Of a DNA stretch of 64,000 bases, positions 22,841 through 36,510 are shown in pieces (within the stretch, counting starts at the first letter, position 1; every line of letters begins with the position of its first letter). The notes beneath the pieces are model-generated. The model was not told the DNA's origin. It made no database searches and was given only the letters and a program-made list of their open reading frames with translations. This stretch comes from Physcomitrium patens (taxonomy: Eukaryota; Streptophyta; Bryopsida; Funariales; Funariaceae), in contig NC_037254.1 in NCBI RefSeq assembly GCF_000002425.4, forward strand, positions 1,770,758 to 1,834,757, given 5' to 3'. The position numbers and the translations under genes were made by a program.

Positions 22841-25800
22841 ATGTGTCCCAGCCTCGCTTTTGTTGCCATTGTCGAGAAAAACTCTGTGACGATAGCAATC
22901 TGCGTGGCTCCGATTCGGACCCTCACCTCTCCTCTGCTCCGCTTGTCCGCTGCCTCTCCATGCGGCACGAAGAGCACCGTCTTTGGGTGTCTATTGCGGA
23001 GTTTCGAGAACCGGGAGCTATCGGTGCGGCTCAGAAGCAGCAGCTCCTTAGACGCTCGCAACTCCAGAGGACGCATGAATTGTTGCGCTCAAGTCGGGGC
23101 CGGTGAGCATTTTAGTGGGTTGTGATTGATTCTCGCTGATGTGTTCGGGAATGGTTGGTTGTCACAATGGGTGCTTGTGAATTTTGAGAGAGGTTGTGAT
23201 GAGATGGGTGTTGTGATACAGAGGCCGGTGGCTCGGCTCCCTTCTTGACGGACCACACGACGCTTATTGACAGCGTGGAGACATTCATCTTCGATTGTGA
23301 CGGTATGGTGTCTCCTATGCTTGGTAAATTTGCAAAGAGATTCAGGGGTCTGTTGCTGAATGTTGCTGAATAACTAAGTTCCTTGAGGGTTCGATGTTTG
23401 TACTTGCAATTGCGGTCTGGTTAAGTGCTGCCCGGTGCTGTGCAGGTGTCATTTGGAAGGGAGACTCGCTCATTGATGGAGTTCCGGAGACTCTTGACAT
23501 GCTGCGATCTATGGTTAGTTATGAAGTGCTCAATGCCTGTCATTCTCCCCATTCTCGATATTCAATCACTTTCTGTACAGTCGTGTAATTGAAGCCTTGG
23601 ATTCTTGTGGTATCTACCGGATTACACCTCGCAGATTATAGGATTACCCAACCAATATCATGGATTCATAGTGAAATATTTTCTCGATGATGTTCATGTT
23701 TCTTCTATTGGTTGGAATGCAGGGTAAGCGTCTAGTATTTGTGACCAACAACTCCACTAAATCAAGGAAGCAGTACGGGAAGAAATTCGAAAGCCTCGGC
23801 CTTTCCGTCTCAGCGGTGTGCAAGATTTGCTTACTCAGGCTCCATCCGCCTTTGAAACTCGGGGCGGTGCTAGCGATGGATTTAGAAATACATTCTCAAC
23901 GCCTCTCAAAGTGAATGGGAGTGTTTTTTTTTCGTTATCGATGGATCACATCAGAGCTGTGGCTTGTATGGTTTGCAGCAGAAGTTGTTGTGTTTGATTC
24001 TCATGATCGTAATTTTGGCCGCTGCAGGAAGAAATCTTTGCCTCATCGTTTGCTGCGGCTGCGTATTTAAAGTCCATGAAATTTCCTACCGACAAGAAGG
24101 TGTACATAATCGGTGAAGCTGGTATTCAGTTGGAGCTTAAGCAAGCAGGCATCAATTACATTGGAGGCCCTGTATGTCCTCTCTCATTTCTCATTCTATC
24201 TCTTTATTTCTCTTTCTGAAGCTTCGACTGTACTGATTTCTGCAGATTCACTTCTCATGATCAAAATCAAGTTTCAGTAGAGCATTTAGTTGTTGTTTGT
24301 TTGTGAAAGAGCGTAGCCTAGCGAGTATTTATACATACAAAAACATACTTCAGTGCATATCACGAGTCAATAGATTTTTATGCGATTGACTAAAAATTTG
24401 GTTCATATCAACCTCCACTCAACTGCTACATTTCCTCAGCTTCTTTTGCAGACCTATAGTGCAAAGTGTTGTTGTTCTTAAACATCTGAGTGTTACGACT
24501 TCGATTATTAACTCACATTGAAATGAGATATGGAATAGCAATTGAGTGGAAATTGAATGCAGTCACATAAAGCCACTCGCGTGTTCATATACTTGCAGGA
24601 AGACGGAGACAAAAGAATAGACCTAACACCTGGTCAACTTATGGAGCATGATCATGATGTATGAACATAACCTTTGATATCATACTTCACTTCTATTCTT
24701 AGTCCATATTGCTATGCAATCTTGTGGTACAGTTGTGTCTCATTGGTGATCGGGATCTGACTAATAAAAAGATGTGTTAACAGGTTGGAGCTGTGGTAGT
24801 GGGTTTCGATCGGTACCTCAACTACTACAAGCTGCAGTAAGTGTAAACTTCTATACTTCAAATTCGCTCCTGCAATCTACTGGTACACGCAGAGTGGTTA
24901 GTTATCAAGTGCGCAATCACCTCTTTGATTTATTTGTTTTTTCAAATTGCCCTCTAAGTTCTCTTGCAAAACCAGGTATGCAACTCTTTGCATCCGCGAA
25001 AATCCGGGATGCATGTTCATTGCCACCAACTGTGATGCTGTGATTCATTTGACGGACGCACAAGAGTGGGCAGGTACGATCGTTTCCCTTCTATCGTTCA
25101 CATTTCTGTCAGAATGTGGAAGTTTAGGATCTCATATGTGATAACTATCACTCTGCATTAGGCTTTGCGAACTTGTATACTCGTCTACACTCAGAGCAGC
25201 AGTGTAATTTTGATGCATGTGAATCAGATAACTGATTTAATCAATGGTGACTACAGGAGGTGGTTCCATGGTTGGGGCCATTAAAGGTTCGACAAAGAAG
25301 GAACCACTTGTCGTCGGCAAGCCCTCCACTTTCATGATGGACTGCCTTGCATCAGAGTATGTATCTGTTTTTTAAACTAGTTGATTTTCTTACTTCGTGT
25401 TCTGTGTGTTGTGCAATAACCCCCTCTTGGATAAGATGACGTTGGCTCTCACACTTTTAGTTATATTGAGTTTAAGACATCCTGGAAGTTGATACGCGAG
25501 TACCCCTACACTTTCTTAACGGGTTGTCCTACATTACGGCAGGTTTAACATTAAGACATCACAGATTTGCATGGTGGGAGATCGTCTAGACACAGATATT
25601 CTTTTTGGTCAAAATGGGGGTTGTGCAACTCTCCTGGTTTTATCGGGTAAGTGATGCCACTAACAGTTTAGCCATGGTCACAGTTGTTAAATTAGTGGCT
25701 TCGTATTTGCAAAGCAATGCTTCTTCTAAGTGTCTGAGCGGCTCATGTGCTGGACTGTTGTTGCAGGTGTGACCACACTGGAGACGCTTCAGAGCTCTGA

Positions 25801-25879
25801 GAACAAAATCCAGCCCGACTTCTACACAAACAAGATCTCAGACCTTCTTGCAGCTAAGAAAGTCACGACAAATGCTTGA
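22841..25879 (+). CDS. PGLP1: 2-phosphoglycolate phosphatase, chloroplastic
   Basis: Eleven exons join in phase to 391 residues: 22841-23102, 23222-23302, 23446-23513, 23723-23815, 24028-24171, 24599-24658, 24784-24836, 24976-25073, 25257-25356, 25543-25646 and 25767-25879. The enzyme removes phosphate from 2-phosphoglycolate made by Rubisco oxygenation, the entry step of photorespiration in the stroma. All haloacid-dehalogenase motifs are present: FDCDGVIW with nucleophile Asp112 and acid Asp114, [11 protein letters not shown] (motif II), VVGKPS with Lys308, and [13 protein letters not shown] with Asp333 and Asp338. The type-II cap lies between motifs II and III. About 100 N-terminal residues are rich in Ser, Arg and hydroxylated residues and poor in acids, a typical transit peptide. 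The C-terminus [14 protein letters not shown] matches plant PGLP closely. The ATG is the first in the exon and follows AT-rich promoter-like DNA. Confidence 0.94.
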
Positions 25880-28683
25880 TTGATTATTATTTGAAGATCA
25901 AGTGCTGCCATAAGTGCTTTTTTTTTTTTTTTTTGGTTTTTTGTTTTTCCCTAGCACGATTCATACAATAGAACACTACCCGTGTAACCACCCGGATGGC
26001 TTGGGACGGTGTGCCATGTCAGGGCTGCCTTGTGCTCAACCAAGCCAGATGTATTTTCTTGTACTGGACTTCTCGTTTACCACCTGAAACAGGTGCCGAA
26101 TGCAACTTATCTCCATATCGACAAATGTGTAAGGAAAAGAAGACTCGAGGTTGAGCACCTCGTCAACTTTGAGAGGTGGGTGATGTGAGCCTTAACACCA
26201 TCAGACCTCTTAGACCAATGTGATTTGCAGCCCTCATGTATGAACTTGGAAATTGATAGCAAAGCTGTATTCAATATGGTTTGTTGCAAAGATAAAGTGA
26301 ATTCATCTTCTTCCTGTGCTGAAACGGTTTCAGAGTTATCGAGTTTTGTTATTTTAGATTGTGGTTATTCTTGGAGTGAGGTGGCGATTGAAGCGAAGGT
26401 TTTGTTAAGCTAATTTGTGACAACAAATTGGTTGAAATTCTGCATGAAATACCGTTGAGTGTGACGAAACAACAAAGTGCATGTCCAAGTTGTGGTTGTG
26501 GATTATGCAAGCAAGAATAGTTTGTTTGTTTGTTTAATTGAATTTTTACTAAATCTATTGGAATTTTGTTGAATTTTTTTCAAAAAGTTATCAGATATAA
26601 CCTACTAATATTTTTTATTCCTTAAAACTTGTTATTCACATTCAGATTGTGTTTTCTAAAAAATAAAATTTTTATACATAATATTTTTGTGCATGTGAAT
26701 AATTGTTCAGGTTAAAAGTACTTTGTTCAAATTATTATTATTATTATTATTATTATTATTTTTTGTATTAGGATCCCAAACATACATCTCTAACTCTTAC
26801 TTGGTTCTTCTGAATTATATATTGTATGTCTTTTAATAGATAGAGCACTAGTCAGTATAAACAAGTTTATACTATTCATTTTAAAATCAAAATTTATCAT
26901 ACTGGCACATATCTCGTCATTTTTTTATAAAAAAACAAAGAAGACTTGATTCATACAACTTAAATTTTTAACAGTTAATATCTATGGGACAGTTGTATAT
27001 TCTTTATATTTATCAATTTTGTATTTGTATTTTAGTGCAAATTTTGTTGATTCTATTAACAAAGTAAAATAACATAGATATAACATTTAAATGTCACAGC
27101 ATTCTTACCAATGCATTTGTTATGAAATCAATATGCCTTGGTTACAAAATAAGACATTTTAATAATTTAAGAGATATTTCTTATTCTTAAAAACATCTTT
27201 ATAGCAGAATCTCATTATAATTTATTAATATTTTAGGAATATAAGATGCTTCATTCTATTGATTAAAATATATCCAAAAACTTCTAATGTTGGAGATTGA
27301 AGTTTCACTTGAATAAATTACATGCAATAATCTAATTGAAAGATACAAATAAAATATTGGCATAATACTATTTGTGTAAGACTTCAACAAAAAAACAAAG
27401 ACAAAAAAAATGAAAAGATTTTTTTTTCAAATAAGAAAAAAAGATTTATATATTATCCATTATTAATTTTTTATAATCCTCATAGTATTGTTGTTAATAA
27501 AATATAAAAAAAAAGAAAGAAAAAAAATGATATCAAAAGATTTACTCCACCTTATATTATTTATCTTATATGGAAACATAAACTATTAGAATTCCAATTT
27601 CAACATATTAATTGCAACACATCAAATCATTCACCACCATAAAGAGCAACTAGATTGGTTGGAAGTGAAGACGTAGAGATGGTTGGAGCTACCTTAATAT
27701 CTATGTCAAATCACATTACTTCTCTTATTGTAAAATACTATCAAGTACTACTACAAGCATTAGAAAACTAAGAGTTGTATTGCTTTAAAATTTTGATCTT
27801 TACTATCAAACTTTCTAGGATTTATCAGTCAAGTATAATTAGTGATTGAGCTTCAACGTTAAAGTTATCCAAATTTTGGAACATTAATAAGTGTATTAAA
27901 ATAATACATTTAAGCTTTGATTCATGATGGTTTTTATCTTTTTTTAAATAATGCAATCTAATAATAAATAATTTGAATGTTTTTTCATAAAAATCTAATC
28001 TATGTATAGAAAACATGATACAATTTGTAATACAACCAATAAAATTTATATTTTACATTCAAGCAAATTTTTGATATCATTATATGCTTTATAATTTTGA
28101 CAACTTGTAACTAATATAAAAATGAATGATGTTGCACTTATCAACCCATTTTTATATAGATTAGAATATAAGATAAAGAAATTAATATTGTACTTATTAA
28201 CCAATTTCATTGTAGATTGTAATATAAAATAAATAAATTTATGTTGAATTTACATAATCCTCAAATATTGAATTAAGAAATTAAATATGACAAGTGGCTC
28301 TTTGAATTTTGATTTGAGAGTTATATAAGTGTGCTTCAATATATTTACAATTCTATGGCAATATCAACATCTTTTTAAGAAATGTATTCAAAAGTGAAAG
28401 ATATTCAAATTGATGCAATATATTTTAAATCTCTTATTGAATAAAAAAAATCTTGACATTATTAAGAAGGATTATACTTATATTATGGAGAAACTAAATA
28501 CACCACTCAATATTATCTAAAAAAACAACACAACCATAGAATGACGAGCATAGCTGTCAAAAAATTTAATATGTTGCAAGATAAGTTTGTCCAACTACAA
28601 TACAAACTATATGGCTAGAATCTTTTGTAACATATAATAAAGGTTAGACTTACTTCTTAAAGCCCTCTCTTTGTTTTACAATA
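25880..28683. other. 3' flank then AT-rich DNA
   Basis: Moderate composition to about 26520 (3' UTR and flank of the phosphatase gene, with a T run near 25918-25934). After that the DNA is very AT-rich, with an (ATT)n tract at about 26730-26762. No coding frame or element boundary was recognised. Confidence 0.6.
26730..26762. repeat. (ATT)n microsatellite
   Basis: Ten or eleven ATT trinucleotides followed by a T run. Confidence 0.9.
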
Positions 28684-29096
28684 GATGTTTCTTTAGTACC
28701 TAAAAATCACAAAGCCTTTGTCTTATTAGATTCAAAAGCTTCAACTTGTTTTTTAAATAAAGACTTTGTTAGAAAACATAGCATATCCTTTATAAAGAAA
28801 TCCAAGCCTATGCATATAGAAGTCATAGATAATCATGTTTTATTTTTTATAGACGTTATTTATAAAATTATTTCTATGGATGTAATAATAAATAATTATA
28901 ATATCTTAGTAGTATTTAATATTATTAGATATCTTTTTAATCCAATAATTTTAGGTTTATAACAATTTAAAAAAGTATAATCCTTGAATAAATTAAATTT
29001 CTTATAATCTTTGACTTTTGTTAATCAAAATATAAGTCATAAATATAATAAAAACAAGATTTTATTTTTATATACAAAAGTTTTTATGGATATTGC

Positions 29097-29127
<31 letters not shown>

Positions 29128-30115
29128 AATTATATATGCAATACTTATTTTTAATAATAAAAGACTTCAAAAAATATTCGATTCCAACATAAAGATTATT
29201 AAGATGTATTTGAGAGGAAAAATATAAATATTCTTTTATAATATTGTCTTTATAATTGCTCAATTGATCTTGAAAAAAGAGCTCAATTGTCATTTGGACC
29301 AATCTATGGTTTATCAAAAAATGAGTTGGCATTATTTAGGAAATATATTAATAAGAATTTAGCCAAAAATTTCTTATTTCATTCGAAATCTCTAATAAGA
29401 GCTCTTATTATATTTGTGGAAAAAAAAATACAAATAAACATAGATTATTGATGATTTTATAAGATTACCATAAAAATAGATATTATCTGTATTTAGTATT
29501 AGGAATTCTTAATCAATTAAATTAAACAAAGATCCATATCAATAGATATTGAAGAAGCATACAATCAATTATGCATTAAAAAAATAAATGAAAGACTCTA
29601 TTGTGAATTAGTTATAAATATTTTAAATATAAGTCATGTATTTTCGTCTTACAATGCTCCAACTTCTTTTTAATGTATGATAAATTATTTTTAAAAAAAA
29701 AATTCATGATTTTTATTTTTTTTATTTAAATAATATTTTTATTTATTTTATTTGATCTATTTTAAAAATACAAAAAAATTTAATCATATTAGTTGTATGT
29801 TAAAAAATTTAGAAGTACATGACTATACACTAAGATGGAAAAGTATGTATTTTACAAAATTTAAGTTGAATTTTTAAGATATATTGTTTTAAATAATAGT
29901 TTAATTATGGATCTTTAAAAAGTTCAAATTATCATGGATTGAAAAATTCCAAGAAAAATAAGAATTTTTAAGTGTTTTTTGAAATTTTCCAATTAATATT
30001 GCAATTTTATCAAGAATTTTTTTCAAGTTACAATCCTATATATACGTTTGACTTTCAATGTCAAATTTGGGTAGAACAAAAGAATTAAAGAAATATTTAA
30101 AGCTTTGAAGATAGT

Positions 30116-30147
<32 letters not shown>

Positions 30148-31920
30148 CTTCTTCTTCTTCTTCTTCTTCTTCTTCTTCTTCTTCTTCTTCTTCTTTTTCT
30201 TCTTTTTCTACTATCAATTTTATATTAAATTTAATTCTTTAAATTATCTATAAAAAAAATAAATGCATCAAATTTTACCTTAGATACAATGTTATTACAA
30301 ATAGGAGCAAATAAAAAACTTCATCTAATAGCTTTTCATTCAAAAAATGTTTTAGCAATCAAAGCCAACTATAAGATCCACAAAAAATAATTTCTTCTAA
30401 TTTTGGATTTACTTTAAGAATAGTACCATTATTTGGAAGGGTCTTTTAATTTAATGACTATTTATATAAATTGCAAGAATCTTGAGTATTTTATATTAAT
30501 ACATGCTTTAAATAATAACTACAAGTTTTTTAATTAGTTAATTTATGAATATTTCAAGAATATTTGTAATTAATTTATGAATATTTCTTTGTAATTGTAA
30601 TATTTCTTTGAATTTTAATGATTTTATAATTAATATTACTTATTGGCTAAAAAATCAACAAAGATTGTAGAATTTCTTTTCAAGATATTATTATTTTATC
30701 TAAAAGAAGGAAAATTTAGCTTCTAATCAACAGTAAAAAAAAATCTTTTGAAGCTAAAGAAATTTTAACTTTGAGCAATAAAATCAAGATAGACTATCAA
30801 AAAATTATTTTTGAATTAAATTTATTTAATTATGTCCTTAGATATTCTTGTATATAATTATAAAAATAATCATTTAAAATTTTCCAATACTTCTAAGTTT
30901 GAACTCAAGAACAATCTTTTATATTTCAAGGGATGCTTATATATTTTAGAATGTGAAGCACAATTACGTATTCTTCTAATTTGTCACAATTTTTTAGCAT
31001 CAAGAGACTTTGGATACAATAAGTCATTAAAATTAATTTCAAGAGATTTTTCATAGAGTCATAATGATGAAAGTAGTTAAAACATTTATACAATCTTGTG
31101 ATATTTTTTCAAGATAAATAATTCTTTATTATTAACCTTATTGATTTATTTAGCTATTATCTATCTTTATGGATTTTATAATAATTTTTTAATTTTTAAT
31201 CTCTTATGATTTTATATTTGTGAGAATAATTTTTTTTATTAAAATGGCATGTTTTTCATTATGTACAAAAATATCATAAGTGAAGAAAGTATTAGAATTA
31301 TTTTTAATAATATCTATTGCTATTTTTGAATGCCAATACATATTATATCAAATAGAAAAACCTAATTTCTATCTAAGTTTTGAAGTAATCTTTTAAAGAT
31401 ATTAAAGATAGGAAAAAAACTATCTTTAATCTTTTATCTTTAAATTGATACATAAAAAAAGTAGATGAATTAAGTATTGGAGTAGTATTTGCAATGTACC
31501 ATAAATTACTATAATGATAATTGAACAATTCTTTTGCCATTAGCAAAATTTGCCTATAATAACAAAATATATTTTTCTATTCAATAAGCACTTTTTAATG
31601 CTAATTATAGTTATTATCTAAATTTTAATTCTATTGACTTTTCAAAAGTTAAAAATCTTATAGAAAAGATATATAAAATTACTTATTATAAATATATATA
31701 TAAAAATAAAAGCATAATTAAAAATAACTTAAAATCATTGTAACTTAAAACGATTAATGTAAAATATCAATTAGTGAAAAAATGATATTATTAAATTTAC
31801 AAAATTCTTCAAAGATAAATTTAATACAAATAATTCGTGCTTTTTATTTACAAAATTTATTAAAATTAAGATGAAGAATCAAGATATTCTTTGCCTTAAA
31901 GTTGAGGATGTTCAATAAAG
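28684..31920 (+). mobile_element. Decayed Ty3/gypsy LTR retrotransposon, pol region
   Basis: A gypsy pol polyprotein can be followed on the + strand in domain order. The aspartic protease region is at about 28684-28970 and is open throughout, with FVLLDSKASTCFLNKDFV (active-site DSG changed to DSK) and PIILGL. Reverse transcriptase runs from about 29253, with SFGPIYGLSKNELALF, YINKNLAKNF, then IDIEEAYNQL and YNAPTSF. RNase H is at about 30270-30500, with KKLHLIAFHSK and HYLEGSFNLMTIY. The integrase zinc-binding region is at about 30880-31055, with LLYFKGCLYILECEAQLRIL and ASRDFGYNKSLKLISRDF. The integrase C-terminal part is at about 31520-31760. Reading frames are largely collinear but broken by many stops. 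The copy is dead. Flanking LTRs could not be paired. Confidence 0.85.
30114..30210. repeat. (T)n(CTT)n simple repeat
   Basis: A run of more than 30 T followed by about 20 CTT units and a short degenerate tail. It lies inside the gypsy relic between the reverse transcriptase and RNase H remnants, so it expanded after insertion or marks a later insertion. Confidence 0.9.
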
Positions 31921-33649
31921 AATTCATTCTATGTAATATTCTTGTATGTGAATTTTTTGTATTTTTATAGAAAATCAAAAATTAAAAGATTCTTAAGCAC
32001 AATATATTCTTTGTTGAATAGATGGCTAAATATATCATAATATATAAAAAGACTCTTAATATTTGGTAATATTACTAGAAGTAAGAATCACTGATAATGG
32101 TGTATGAGGGTAATATTTACCCTTCAACTCAAATTACAAGATAGCTTCAATCAAGAGTTGCTTGTAATTGGTGGTGTGAAGTAGAAGTAGCAAGAAAGAA
32201 CAAAAGAAAAATACAAAACAAATGAAACAAGTGCAATCAAGTAATTATACACTACAAAATTAGTTACAGTCTATTGATTAGATTTTTATCTAATAAAAAA
32301 TAAAAGTAAAAAGTAAAAAATATATTATTAGATAATTAAGTTTTTTATCTTTTTAATGATATAAAAAACATATAAATTCAAGATACTATGAATAAGTTAT
32401 GATAGATTAAAAATAGAATATAAATAATAGAAAATTTAAGTGAATAATTTTACCTTAAGGATAACTTGCTTAACAGATCAAGGATTCAAGCCTCACTAAG
32501 GCTCATAGGTAGTATATATGGATTTTTAAGAGAGGCCACATGGCCTTAGTCTTATCTTCCTACCTATATCCAAGGTGCTACAACCCATATGGGACTTATA
32601 CACCTTTCTTTCTATGAAGACTAAACTAGCTACTGGTCCTCCTATTTTCTATTAGTAAAACTAACATTTTTGTATTTTTGACTACACCATGGTTTTCAAA
32701 AACACCCAATTAACCTGTAAACCTTATATGCCCTTTGAATCTTACTTCATTTTTTCATAATGGCTCCCAAGGTAGTAAATCCAATTTTACCAAGGTCTTG
32801 AAATCTTTTACAAAAATTCTTAAAATATTTTAAATAAATTCAAAATAAAAATTTAAAAATCATATAATATTTTTATATTATTAATATATATTTAAAGCTA
32901 TATTTTCTTAATTTGGTGATTTTTTATAGTAATAAAATTAATTTATATCTACTAAAAATCATATTTTTTATATAATTAAATAAAAGACATGAAATTCTCT
33001 CCATACTTCTTTTGACTATTAATTAATCATTGATAGGATTTTTATATATAATACATGTAGATAAGAGGCCAATAAAGACATTGGTCTCAATGACTAATTC
33101 TTATTATTTAATAATAAGTAAAAATATTAAACTTCCTAAGATAATTTCCTCCAAGAATTATTAAGACTCTATTTTTATGACTTTTTTTTCAATAAGACTT
33201 TTGTAACTTATCAATACTTCTAAATTCTAAAAAATAATTAAATAATCAAAAAGACTTTTTAATATTAATATTTATATAATAAAATGACTTAAAACTATAT
33301 TTTTAACTAATCCATCAATTAAGATGCATTTATGAGACTCACATGGTGTTTATAAGTTTTTATTTGAAGGAAGTTATAAAGACCTCAACAATGATCAATT
33401 AATAGGATAATTTTTTTGTATTAATATAAGATATTATCAATGGTTGAAAGAACCTATCAATTACCTTTATAGAAAAATATGTAACAATTATAATTTCTTG
33501 CATTTTGAACTTCTTCAACATACATTTATTACTTTTTATAAAACTTGTTTCTAAAAAGGTGGATAATGTCACGGATATCAATATTGAAATTAGTAATTAA
33601 AAAAATAAAATTATTAAGATAGAAGCACATAAAAATAGGTTAATTTTAT

Positions 33650-33935
33650 AATAGCTTGATAAGAAGCTTTATAGATGTAGATTTGAATTTATAAGTATTT
33701 GTGGGTGATTTGTAGGTTAAAAACTTGCTTAAAAAAGTTTATAACATGTTGCTTATATAGACCACTTGTAGTACAAGTTGGCAATGTGATACACATGTTA
33801 ATAACTTGCTATGTAAGTTAGACATGTATTTGATGTCTATAGAATGTTTCTATGTAGTTCTTTATTTAGGTAGTATATATAGAAGTAAGAGTAAGGCTCT
33901 CTTTACTTTTATCAACATCTTTCTTATTTTCAATC
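33650..33935 (+). mobile_element. LTR-like remnant, copy A
   Basis: This block is similar to the reverse complement of about 40185-40470. Shared landmarks are CCACTTGTAGTACAAGTTGG, a following ACACATGT and AACTTG, then GTTAGACATGT, and a TATATAGAAGTAAGAGTAAG box followed by GCT and a pyrimidine-rich stretch. The TATA-like box before a GTAAGAG motif suggests an LTR promoter. It is probably a solo LTR or a fragment of a decayed element. Confidence 0.55.
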
Positions 33936-35289
33936 CATTTTTAGGAGTATTTAGTCTTCTTATCTTTAGCAATAGTCATTTTAGTTTCTTGTAGAATACA
34001 CATAAATCTTTATTAATTCTTATTATCTTTGACATCATTTTTAACTTATTTTATTTATATTTATCAAATTCTTGTCTTTAAAAATATGATATATAATTTA
34101 ATTTTTAGCTAAAAGAAAAAGTTTCATAACTACCAAATTTTTTTAAAAAATGAATAAAAATTGACAATCTTATCTCTTATAAATTTATATTTACTTGTAA
34201 GAAATATTTAGGTAGCTTTACAATGTTTATCAATCTAATAAAATTTATTTGGTTAATAAAACTATAAAGAACCTAATTTGAATTTATAAAAAAATTATTT
34301 TATTTTTTAAAATTAAATATAAATTATATCAAATATAATTTTTATGAACATATTTTAATATATTAGTTTCAAAATTCTTCATATATTTTATTATGTAATC
34401 TATGATAGATAGATTACTACAAGATATGATGCATTCGTAAAATCAATGTTAAAAATTAGTAGCAAATTTTATTAATAATATAAAATATGTTTTTTACACT
34501 ATTAAATATTTTTATGATTTTTAATTTTATGTCTTATTTTATCCTATTATTAGCTTTTAAATCATGAAGCATAAATAAGTTTCATATTTAATTAGTTAAT
34601 TATATAATTTAAATAGGTTCAATTTATCAAAATAAATTTTGATAGAAAATAGAAAAGTTTTCAAATTACCTAAGTTTTTTGCATATAATTCTTATTGATA
34701 ATTAGATTGATAAGTTTATCAATTCTAGAATCTAAAATAAACAAATTTTTAGAATTTAATACAAACATAATTAATATATTTTATTTTATTTTATTTTAGT
34801 ATCATTTTATTGGATTTTTTAAAATTAGAATATAAACTTCAATAATATTTATAAAAATAATATAAAAACATGTATTTTTAATTTATTTCAATAAGTTCTA
34901 TTTGTAATAAAGTAGCATGTACTTTTAGTAGTATCAAAGTTTATTATTTCTACAAATGTAAGTGACCAGAGAATGTTTATTGTATTCATTATAAAAGACA
35001 TTAGTTATTATAATTTAGATGAAAACTAAAAAATTTCAACCATGATAATTAATTATTATCCAAATGACTTGTATTACATTAGTATCATTGACCAATTTTC
35101 TAATTAAATTTTGATTTTATTTGTTAAATTTGGCTAAAACTAATTGATGTAATATACCAAAGAATTTAATCAAGCTATCTTGTAACATAATTTTTTTAAT
35201 AAAGTCATAGCAAAATAATAAAGTTTTAATATTGATATTTCTTTGATGTTTACTTTAAAATATTTATGGATAGAAGAGAAAAGTATTTA

Positions 35290-35292
<3 letters not shown>

Positions 35293-35336
<44 letters not shown>
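35293..35336. repeat. (AT)n microsatellite
   Basis: About 22 AT dinucleotides in the AT desert. Confidence 0.95.
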
Positions 35337-35339
<3 letters not shown>

Positions 35340-36468
35340 TGAGATAGGACTGTATCTATTATTACTTAATATATAGAATATATAACAAGTGGTCACATAA
35401 TTTGTGTATTCTATTTAGAATTGATTAGTAAAGTAAAAATATATTATGTATAAATTTTTAAATTATTCAAATATGCAATAGGCTTAGATATGTGCATGTT
35501 CTATTATTAGTATATAAATTTTAGCAAAAAAAGGATCTTTCATAAAAATAAAAATAAAATAGAAGCATTTTATATTTAACATAATACTTTATAAAAGAAT
35601 AATAATAAAAAAAATGGTATTTTGAATGTTTGCCCAAAGCTACAATTTGGACAAGCTGGCAATGACAAAGTCTTAAATTCTATCAAATAGTCTAGATAAT
35701 AGCATTATACCTTAATTTTCAAATAAATTCTTTAAATATTCTATAATAATTTATATAAAAATCTAAACTAGAATCAACAAAACTTTTTATATTTCTCAAA
35801 ATTAGTTTATATTTTTAGATAATAATTACTAAACAAATAATGTACTTTACATTAACAAATGTTGAAAAATTAAATAGTTTTCTATAACTACAAGGTATAA
35901 ACAAAGGTCCTATAGAATTATCTCTAAACTAAGTTTTGCAAATAAATTCTATCTTGCTCATGATAATCTATAAGATTCATTCTACATAAGCTTTGTTTGT
36001 TATCTAATTGCTACCTTAAAGCAACATGGAGAAGCACGAGGTTTAGCTAGAGAACTATCTTTTTTAAAATTATCTTAGATAATATGTACAATAAACACTT
36101 AGACTACTAGTTACAAACATCATCTAAATTTGACAATTCTTAGGTTTATATCTCTATAGCAACCATCCTCCACATGTGTATTGAATTTACAATTCTTTTC
36201 TCTAAAATTTTACATCTCTTCTTTTAAATTCTTCTACCCTCATGACACTCATTGCATTCATATTCTATCCTCAAGTGTCACTCAAACAACCAACAAGTGT
36301 TATCCTTTTGACATCAATACAAGAATATTATAGAATAATAATAATATAAAAAAACATAAAAAATTTAGGCTTACCCAAATTGCTGAGTTGGATGAACATT
36401 ATTTATAGAAATTCATCCCCTTCAATTACATGGTTTGAGAGTTGTGTTTCTTAGTAACCCATAAACAA

Positions 36469-36500
<32 letters not shown>

Positions 36501-36510
36501 AAAAACTATC

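Larger units (their letters stand above)
31921..36510. other. AT-rich desert with LTR remnants
   Basis: Very AT-rich DNA without genes. Less decayed patches occur at about 32450-32800 and 36000-36470 and could be LTR or low-copy remnants. An LTR-like block at about 33650-33935 is listed separately. Simple repeats include (AT)n at 35293-35336 and an A run at about 36480-36506. Confidence 0.6.

Noticed and set aside
29084-29332. 82-codon - strand frame in the AT desert
   Set aside because: Antisense shadow of the reverse-transcriptase relic and the (AT)n tract.
30023-30217. Poly-Glu/Lys frame on the - strand
   Set aside because: Pure translation of the (T)n(CTT)n microsatellite.
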